This document shows positions 36,753 to 41,851 of a stretch of DNA of 41,851 nucleotides, one piece after another. Position numbers and translations under genes: made by a program. Under the pieces are notes generated by a model, which saw nothing but the letters and a program-made list of their open reading frames with translations, searched no databases and was not told the origin of the DNA. The stretch's first letter is position 1; each line of letters starts with the position of its first letter. Source of the stretch: a bacterium (lineage in GTDB: Bacteria; Bacillota; Bacilli; Lactobacillales; Streptococcaceae); contig CAJNBS010000015.1 of NCBI GenBank assembly GCA_905221065.1, positions 1-41,851 on the forward strand, read 5' to 3'.

Positions 36753-37631
36753 TTATTCTTTAATAATAATATAAACTCCAGCAATAACGACAAGTGACGT
36801 AATAATTGTCAGCATATCTAGTGGTGCACCCAAGAAAATAACTGCGAACAAGACCGTCCAAACTACATAGCTTACGTTCAAGCCTGTTGCCTTGGCTGGT
36901 TGCAAGCGATTGATAGCGATATAATAAGCCAAGTAGGAAATCATATCAAAGGCTGCAAAGACAATCATAAGACCTAGCAATTGTCCATTGGCCACTTCTG
37001 CAAATGACTGATGAGAGAAGAGTACAATCACAAGATAGGACAAGAATGAAGTCACTTGACGAATCAAGAGGGCTTCGATTTCACTCAGTTCACTTTCCAT
37101 AGCAAAAGAGCTAAGAACACTCTCACTCCCCCATGCAATAGCACAAACCAAAGCACAGAGAATGCCAATGTAGAAAGAATTAACCTGTTCTACCTTATAG
37201 GTTTGAGCAATTATCCCTCCAATAATCAAGACAATTCCAAACACAGTATTTTTCGAAATCTTGTGCTTCAAAAAGAAGAAAGCCAATAAAACTGAAATCG
37301 CAGGGTAAATAGCCGATACAGATGACGCTAAGGAACTTCCGATATACTTAACTGCATAAAGATTGGCCTGCATACCGATAGGGCCTGCTAGCAAGGCTCC
37401 GATGATAACACTAACATTGCGAATATTTAAGAAAATTGAGAGACGAACTTTTCCTTCTTTTACTAAGAGAAAAGCTAGTAAGATAAAGATACTCAAGAAA
37501 TCGTGAGCAGCGGCCACCACAAAGGGCGACAAATCTGTAAAAATCGAAAAGATATAAGCACTAATCGTTAGACCTAAACCCCAGAAAATACCTGAGAGTA
37601 GACCAAAAGAAACTCCATTTTTATTTTTCAT
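36753..37631 (-). CDS. licB: Choline transporter, DMT/EamA family
   Basis: The protein has 292 residues from the ATG at 37631 (GGAGG 6 bases upstream); the in-frame ATG at 37643 lies before that site. Ten hydrophobic segments in two EamA repeats are visible, including GLLSGIFWGLGLTISAYIF near the start. LicB takes up choline, which LicA phosphorylates and LicC activates. It overlaps licA by 11 bases. Identification rests on context and remembered sequence. Confidence 0.94.
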   Translation of the reverse strand: MKNKNGVSFGLLSGIFWGLGLTISAYIFSIFTDLSPFVVAAAHDFLSIFILLAFLLVKEGKVRLSIFLNIRNVSVIIGALLAGPIGMQANLYAVKYIGSSLASSVSAIYPAISVLLAFFFLKHKISKNTVFGIVLIIGGIIAQTYKVEQVNSFYIGILCALVCAIAWGSESVLSSFAMESELSEIEALLIRQVTSFLSYLVIVLFSHQSFAEVANGQLLGLMIVFAAFDMISYLAYYIAINRLQPAKATGLNVSYVVWTVLFAVIFLGAPLDMLTIITSLVVIAGVYIIIKE

Positions 37632-38490
37632 CTGAACCTCCATAATATGACAAACCTTTAACAGCTCTTTGGTAACGACTCACACCATAGTCACCAAAAT
37701 CTGCACCTTGCTCTTCTTTGTAGACTGTCCATAGACTCCAAATAGCATCTTGTAAAATTTTATAAATGGCAATCTTTTCACGAGAGACAGGTGTTTGCTC
37801 ACTCTCATAGTGAGACAAGAAGTCTTCTTCCTCTTGACGAGTGAATTCAGACTCTAAAAAGAGAGCAGCCAGATCCCACATTGGATCATTCATTGATGAA
37901 TATTCCCAGTCAATCAGATAAAGACGTCCTTGTGGTGATTCGATAAAGTTTTCAGGCACCAAATCGATATGACAAGATTTTCTGTCAACACCTAAGTCAG
38001 CCAGTCTTTTCTCTAGGGAGAAGACTTCTTCTCGAACAGCTTCATAGTTGGCATAAGGAATCTTTTCTTCAATCAAGGATTCATATTTTTTGATTTCTTC
38101 AAAAGGAGCAAATTCTCCTCTTAATTCCTTACCAGATGCATGAATGGTTTGTAAAATTGGAGCAATTTTATCAAATTTAGTCTTGATTGACGTTGAATCA
38201 AGCGTAATCGCAGATTCGATATACTCATTTACTTTGATACCAGCTTCAATATCAAAAAGATAATTTTTGACATCTAAGTCTAAATCTTTAAGTAGTTCAA
38301 GATTGTACTTTTCATCTTGACGATTGATCAGCTTTTCTGTCCCTTTACCAAAGAACTTAACGATGTATTGCTTATTTGTTGTTTTGACCAAATAGTTTTG
38401 ATTGGTCATTCCCCCCAGTTGTTCAACACTGAGAACTTCCTCTTCTTCACCAAGTAGGGAAGAAATTTTTTCTTTAATGATTTTCTCCAC
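37621..38490 (-). CDS. licA: Choline kinase
   Basis: The 289-residue protein is an aminoglycoside-phosphotransferase/choline-kinase fold enzyme that phosphorylates choline with ATP. The catalytic Brenner motif HIDLVPEN is at 174-181 and the metal-binding IDWEYSSMNDPMWDLA at 193-208. The N-lobe contains GGMTNQNYLVK, with the choline-kinase type glycine loop. The gene (also called pck) lies between tarJ and licB with short spacing or overlap, as in the pneumococcal lic1 locus. Confidence 0.97.
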   Translation of the reverse strand: MEKIIKEKISSLLGEEEEVLSVEQLGGMTNQNYLVKTTNKQYIVKFFGKGTEKLINRQDEKYNLELLKDLDLDVKNYLFDIEAGIKVNEYIESAITLDSTSIKTKFDKIAPILQTIHASGKELRGEFAPFEEIKKYESLIEEKIPYANYEAVREEVFSLEKRLADLGVDRKSCHIDLVPENFIESPQGRLYLIDWEYSSMNDPMWDLAALFLESEFTRQEEEDFLSHYESEQTPVSREKIAIYKILQDAIWSLWTVYKEEQGADFGDYGVSRYQRAVKGLSYYGGSDEK

Positions 38491-38506
38491 AATTAACCTC
38501 CAGCAC

Positions 38507-39529
38507 TTATACTTCCCACTTAAACACGGTTTTAAAAGCTGTGTTTAAGTCAGTCGCAAAGACACGGTGAATATCTTTAATTTCTCTTACAGGTTCTTCT
38601 AGATAAAGGATATTTTTAAGACGATTGGCAAATTTCTTGACTTCCATCATTTGGATGGCATTTTCAAAATCAATGCGACCAGAACGAGAGGAACCAACCA
38701 AGAGCAAGCCCTTTTCTAGAGCATCGCGTGTATTGAGATTGACTTTATACTCGCTAACACCCATCATGAGAATTGTTCCCTGAGGACGAATGTAGCGAAT
38801 CAAGTCATTAATAGCTGGTCCAGTACCATCACCACCACAACACTCAAAAGCATGGTCAAAGGCCAAATCTTCAGGAATATTGTCAGTAATATAGCATTCT
38901 TTGGCAAATGAGAAAAGTTCCAATTTTTCCCAATGACGACCAATAACCACAATCTCTGCTTCTGGCAAAGTATAGTTGATAATATTGGCAACCACAAATG
39001 CTAAACTTCCATCTCCGATAACGGCGATTCGGTCTCGCTTGCTATGAGCAAGGGTCAATAGACGATTCATAGCGTGCATGCCGACACTGACAAACTCTGT
39101 AATCGCTGCAACCGTGTCTTCAATGGCATCATAAGCCACCACACGATCTTTAGGGAGAGAAACAAACTCTCTCATAAAGCCATCAAAGCCACTAGACAAG
39201 AAATGGGTCCCTGTCATGTAGTTCTCATAGAATTCTTCATCACTCTGCATAGGAGGCTGATTGGGAATCATGACAACTTTTTGCCCAACCTCGTAGGTTC
39301 CCGTCGGGTCAGAAATAACGGTTCCACATGACTCGTGAATCATTGCCATTGGAAGCTTTTTATTCAAAATCTTTGGATCACGTTTCCCTTGGTAGTAACG
39401 CTGATCCGCATGACAAACAGCCATGTAGTTGGGACGGATAAGGATATGATTTTCTTGGTCAATAGCCTCTTCCTGGTATTTGACATTGATAAACTTAGGC
39501 TTAGTTAGTTGATAAATTTGATTAATCAT
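38507..39529 (-). CDS. tarJ: Ribulose-5-phosphate reductase (ribitol-5-phosphate forming), TarJ
   Basis: The protein has 340 residues from the ATG at 39529, 4 bases after the tarI stop; a TTG at 39547 would lie inside tarI. The medium-chain alcohol-dehydrogenase family protein has zinc ligands in VCHAD (C39/H40) and MIHESCG (H65/E66) and the NAD(P) segment VIGDGSLAFVV. It reduces ribulose 5-phosphate to ribitol 5-phosphate for TarI to activate. Text and neighbours match the pneumococcal locus. Confidence 0.95.
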   Translation of the reverse strand: MINQIYQLTKPKFINVKYQEEAIDQENHILIRPNYMAVCHADQRYYQGKRDPKILNKKLPMAMIHESCGTVISDPTGTYEVGQKVVMIPNQPPMQSDEEFYENYMTGTHFLSSGFDGFMREFVSLPKDRVVAYDAIEDTVAAITEFVSVGMHAMNRLLTLAHSKRDRIAVIGDGSLAFVVANIINYTLPEAEIVVIGRHWEKLELFSFAKECYITDNIPEDLAFDHAFECCGGDGTGPAINDLIRYIRPQGTILMMGVSEYKVNLNTRDALEKGLLLVGSSRSGRIDFENAIQMMEVKKFANRLKNILYLEEPVREIKDIHRVFATDLNTAFKTVFKWEV

Positions 39530-39533
39530 TTTA

Positions 39534-40241
39534 CTAGTCTTTCTCAATCATACTTTTTGCAATCTTCAAATCTGTTACTGTTGTAATCTTCAGATTTGAG
39601 TATTCACCCTTGGCCAAGGCTACATCTTTTCCTTTAATGACAAAGATTTTACATGCATCTGTCAAGATTTCTTTCTCTTCAGCAGAGAGAGAACCGTAAA
39701 GGTCCATGAAGTCCTTGCAACGGAATGTTTGAGGCGTTTGCCCTTGATAAAGGTGAGCACGATTTGGAATATCTGTAATGAATTGACCATTGGTACTTTC
39801 AACGATAGTATCAACCGCTTCTACCACTGTGTCCACTGCGTCATGATTTTGGGCAAGTTTGATATTATCTTGAATCATGCGAAGCGTAATAAATGGACGA
39901 ACAGAATCGTGGGTAACAACGATGTCCTCTGGAGTAAGCGGATGATAAGCATCAATGGCTTCAATGATTTTCTCAATACTCGTATTACGGTCAGCACCAC
40001 CCTTTGTAATGATGATACGTTCCTTATGAAGAGGAAGATATTTATCTACAAGATCTTCTGCATGAGAAACCCAGTCTCCATGAACCCCAACTACAATTTT
40101 TTCAATACTTGGTTCCAAGACAAATTTTTCAATTGTATGAATCAAGATAGGTCGATCACCTAGCTCTAAAAATTGTTTTGGCAAGTTACTGATTCCCATG
40201 CGTGTGCCAGTTCCACCAGCAAGAATTCCTGCATAAATCAT
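39534..40241 (-). CDS. tarI: Ribitol-5-phosphate cytidylyltransferase
   Basis: The 235-residue IspD/TarI-family nucleotidyltransferase forms CDP-ribitol from CTP and ribitol 5-phosphate. LAGGTGTRMG (8-17) and PKQFLELGDRP (21-31) form the CTP site; THDSVRPF near 109-116 is the metal/substrate motif, and IPNRAHLYQGQTPQTFR is typical of TarI. It is the first gene of the operon, with AAAGGAG ahead of the ATG and two apparent promoters further upstream. Confidence 0.96.
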   Translation of the reverse strand: MIYAGILAGGTGTRMGISNLPKQFLELGDRPILIHTIEKFVLEPSIEKIVVGVHGDWVSHAEDLVDKYLPLHKERIIITKGGADRNTSIEKIIEAIDAYHPLTPEDIVVTHDSVRPFITLRMIQDNIKLAQNHDAVDTVVEAVDTIVESTNGQFITDIPNRAHLYQGQTPQTFRCKDFMDLYGSLSAEEKEILTDACKIFVIKGKDVALAKGEYSNLKITTVTDLKIAKSMIEKD

Positions 40242-40282
40242 CTATTTTCTCCTTTGTCTTACTAAAAAAACTTATTCTCTCT

Positions 40283-40291
40283 ATTATACCA
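40283..40291 (-). promoter_or_regulatory. Proximal promoter of the tar/lic operon (extended -10)
   Basis: Minus-strand TGGTATAAT is an extended -10 (TATAAT at 40283-40288) about 42 bases before the tarI ATG. No good -35 is seen. Confidence 0.7.
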
Positions 40292-40388
40292 CAATCTAGC
40301 CCTATCATGAAAGAAATACTAGACCTCCCTTTCTAGAATAGGAGGGTTAAGCAGTTCTATTATTCAAATAAACTAGTCCATTTCTAAT

Positions 40389-40413
40389 AATGACTAGGAA
40401 TTCTGTAGTCATT
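40389..40413 (-). other. Hairpin in the tar/lic leader
   Basis: AATGACTA (40389-40396) and TAGTCATT (40406-40413) form a perfect 8-bp stem with a 9-base loop and no T-run. It lies in the leader that the upstream CiaR-type promoter would transcribe. Confidence 0.5.
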
Positions 40414-40447
40414 ACCAATAAATGGCTGTGAAATTTTAGAGTTCTCC

Positions 40448-40480
40448 AGAATAATATAATTTCCTTAAAGAAAACTTAAA
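40448..40480 (-). promoter_or_regulatory. CiaR-type direct repeat and distal promoter of the tar/lic operon
   Basis: Minus strand reads TTTAAG-TTTTC-TTTAAG (40464-40480), the exact TTTAAG-N5-TTTAAG repeat bound by CiaR. Ten bases downstream is TATTCT (40448-40453) as -10, the spacing typical of CiaR-activated promoters. The lic locus is a known CiaR target in pneumococcus. Confidence 0.8.
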
Positions 40481-40515
40481 ATTAAGTTTTGAGACTTCAA
40501 AGTGATTACTTGACT

Positions 40516-40668
40516 TATACTCAATGAAAATCAAAAAGCAAACTAGGAAGCTAGCCGTAGGTTGCTCAAAGCACTGCTTTGAGGTTGCAGATAGAACTGA
40601 CGAAGTCAGTAACATATATACGGTAAGGCGACGCTGACGTGGTTTGAAGAGATTTTCGAAGAGTATTA
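40516..40668 (+). repeat. BOX element (second copy)
   Basis: It has the same ends and layout as the element at 34964, TATACTCAATGAAAATC to TTTTCGAAGAGTATTA, with an intact GGTAAGGCGACGCTGACG core. About 153 bp, slightly shorter around 40613-40624. It fills the space between the divergent tar/lic and tacF promoters. Confidence 0.92.
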
Positions 40669-40698
40669 CTTCCCTTCATTTCTTATTAGCTGACTTTA

Positions 40699-40707
40699 TG
40701 ATATAAC
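40699..40707 (+). promoter_or_regulatory. Extended -10 promoter ahead of the tacF start
   Basis: TGATATAAC (-10 TATAAC at 40702-40707), followed by the ribosome site GAGG (40715-40718) and the ATG at 40727. Confidence 0.55.
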
Positions 40708-40726
40708 GAAAAACGAGGTAAATTGA

Positions 40727-40783
40727 ATGAAAAGTATAAAATTAAATGCTCTATCTTATATTGAACTGCACCCCGAAAGTTAG
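40727..40783 (+). pseudogene. tacF: Truncated 5' end of the teichoic acid flippase gene tacF
   Basis: An ATG with a good ribosome site opens the frame MKSIKLNALSY, then runs into a palindromic insertion as IELHPES and stops (TAG 40781-40783). The first eleven residues agree with the N-terminus of pneumococcal TacF as I remember it. The position is also right: tacF lies divergent from tarI/lic, with licD1 and licD2 after it. TacF flips completed choline-bearing teichoic acid chains across the membrane. From here to the window end no continuation is seen. The rest of the gene may lie past the IS or be lost. The identification from eleven residues plus context is good but not certain. Confidence 0.7.
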
Positions 40784-40820
40784 ATTTTTTCTGTCTAACT
40801 TTTGGGGTGCAGTTCAATAT
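40758..40820. repeat. 63-bp near-perfect palindrome resembling fused IS ends
   Basis: Two 27-base arms, 40758-40784 and 40794-40820, are complementary over their whole length except one G/T position, with a 9-base spacer (TTTTTTCTG). The arm core TTGAACTGCACCCC then AAAGTTAGA resembles terminal inverted repeats of streptococcal IS3-family elements. This could be an IS reduced to its two ends or a MITE-like unit. It interrupts tacF. Confidence 0.75.
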
Positions 40821-40865
40821 TCTACGTTTTTAATTTAGCTCTATAATATTACTATGGATATTATG
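40821..40865. other. Short unexplained stretch between palindrome and IS
   Basis: 45 A/T-rich bases with no frame or motif I can assign. It may be leftover IS flank or a degenerate piece of tacF (TTCTACGTTTTTAAT distantly recalls the next tacF codons). Confidence 0.25.
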
Positions 40866-40943
40866 GAGCTTATTTTGTTGTAGAAAAAAGTCCCATAAGA
40901 TCTATAATGAAAAGTGACCAAACAACTCATTAGAAAGATTCAT

Positions 40944-41851
40944 ATGGAACAATTACATTTTATCACAAAACTGCTCGATATCAAAGACCCTAATGTCCAA
41001 ATTATGGATGTTGTTAATAGAGATACCCACAAGGAAATCATCGTCAAACTGGATTATAAGGCCTCATCTTGTCCTGAATGTGGAAGTCAAATGAAGAAAT
41101 ATGACTTCCAAAAAGCGTCGTTTCAAGTGCTATCATTGCTCGAAAATGATGGTCGCCGAGACCTCACTCGTCAAGAAGAATCATCAAATTCCTCGTATTA
41201 TCAACCAAAAGATTGCGCAAAAGTTAATTGAAAAGACTTCTATGACCGATATTGCCCATCAGCTTTCCATTTCAACTTCAACTGTCATTCGAAAGCTCAA
41301 TGATTTCAACTTTAAGCATGATTTTTCTCGTCTTCCTGAGATTATGTCCTGGGACGAGTATGCCTTTACTAAGGGAAAGATGAGTTTCATTGCACAAGAT
41401 TTTGATAATCTCAACATTATCACCGTTCTTGAAGGTAGAACACAAGCTATCATCCGAAATCACTTTCTGCTCTACGATAGAGTCGTTCGTTGTCAGGTGA
41501 AAATCATTACGATGGATATGTTTAGTCCCTACTACGCCTTAGCTAAACAACTTCGCTTTCGAATTTCTAGGCTCAGGCTGAAACAGTCTCCCAGACTGTT
41601 TCACTCCCATGTGCTAAAATCGTTCTAGATCGATTTCACATTGTACAACACTTAAGCCGTGCTATGAGTCGTGTCCGTGTTCAAATCATGAATCAGTTCG
41701 ATCGAAAATCTCATGAATACAAGGCCATCAAACGTTACTGGAAGCTCATTCAACAGGATAGTCGTAAACTGAGTGATAAACGATTTTATCGCCCTACTTT
41801 TCGTATGCACTTAACAAATAAAGAAATTCTAGACAAGCTTTTGAGCTATTC
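40944..41851 (+). pseudogene. Disrupted ISL3 (IS1167-like) transposase
   Basis: Coding text continues in three pieces. From ATG 40944 it reads MEQLHFITKLLDIKDPN and a zinc-finger half CPECGSQMKKYDFQK. Near 41105-41115 about 60 bases appear to be missing, and the frame shifts to KKRRFKCYHCSKMMVAETS. This piece continues through the helix-turn-helix (MTDIAHQLSISTSTVIRKLN) and the start of the DDE domain (IMSWDEYAFTKGKMSFIAQD, then IITMDMFSPYY). At 41554 a foreign hairpin segment interrupts it. From about 41605 the frame resumes with AKIVLDRFHIVQHLSRAMSR and runs off the window. The three-part structure cannot make active transposase. ISL3 family call is strong; IS1167 relationship is from memory. 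Confidence 0.88.
41554..41604. repeat. Hairpin insertion inside the transposase gene
   Basis: About 51 bases lie between LAKQL and the AKIVLDRF text. They contain a perfect 11-bp inverted repeat, TGAAACAGTCT (41579-41589) and AGACTGTTTCA (41593-41603), with loop CCC. This is not part of ISL3 transposases, so it is a separate insertion or duplication. Confidence 0.6.

Larger units (their letters stand above)
40866..41851 (+). mobile_element. ISL3-family insertion sequence (IS1167-like), left part
   Basis: The element contains a recognisable but broken ISL3-type transposase and continues beyond the window. The left end is placed at about 40866 (GAGCTTATTTTGTTG) by analogy only; the true inverted repeat and 8-bp target duplication were not established. 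Confidence 0.75.

Noticed and set aside
40320..40346. Hairpin CCTCC/GGAGG in the tar/lic leader as a terminator
   Set aside because: Only 5 bp with a 12-base loop and no T-run.

Overview
The window is a chromosomal segment of a mitis-group Streptococcus (S. mitis, S. oralis, S. pseudopneumoniae or S. pneumoniae). This rests on the order uvrB, glnPQ-type transporter, zwf, ftsY, two Cof phosphatases, smc, rnc, guaC, leu operon, cutC, topA, dprA, licC-licB-licA-tarJ-tarI and the start of tacF. It is supported by two BOX elements, a ComX-type com-box before dprA, a CiaR-type repeat before the lic operon and an IS1167-like ISL3 transposase. Almost all genes lie on the minus strand. The plus-strand exceptions are the glutamine-type ABC transporter pair, zwf, the tacF start and the IS.

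Left end (1-5390), accessory: the 5' part of a large YSIRK surface protein with near-identical 216-bp repeats runs off the window. It is followed by a Nudix hydrolase, a decayed membrane-protein gene, and an A/T-rich two-gene cassette. The cassette pairs an ABC-type AAA ATPase with a small Toprim/RloB-like protein. It is the best candidate here for a little-described system, an AbiL/PARIS-like anti-phage module.

Core (5394-21610): uvrB and a CPBP protease, then a transporter with two fused substrate-binding domains plus its ATPase, then zwf converging on an overlapping operon rnc-smc-HAD-HAD-ftsY. tRNA-Arg(CCG) and guaC follow, each with a clear promoter. A second defence island (21784-24736) encodes an McrB/McrC type IV restriction system whose McrB has a PUA/EVE-like N-terminus.

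Biosynthesis (24884-34846): the leucine operon leuA-leuB-DUF1294-leuC-leuD-Sua5-like is preceded by a readable attenuator. It comprises a 17-residue leader peptide with three consecutive Leu codons, an antiterminator and a terminator. cutC, a YjbR-family gene, a DUF454 gene and topA follow.

Right end (34964-41851): a BOX element overlaps the dprA stop codon and dprA has a com-box. The choline/ribitol teichoic-acid precursor operon tarI-tarJ-licA-licB-licC has two apparent promoters, one with a CiaR-type repeat. Divergently, the tacF (teichoic acid flippase) reading frame begins but is cut after about 11 codons by a 63-bp perfect palindrome that resembles fused IS ends. A broken ISL3-family transposase follows, carrying a deletion and a separate roughly 51-bp hairpin insertion. 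No alignment or structure tool was available; names rest on motifs, remembered family sequences and synteny.
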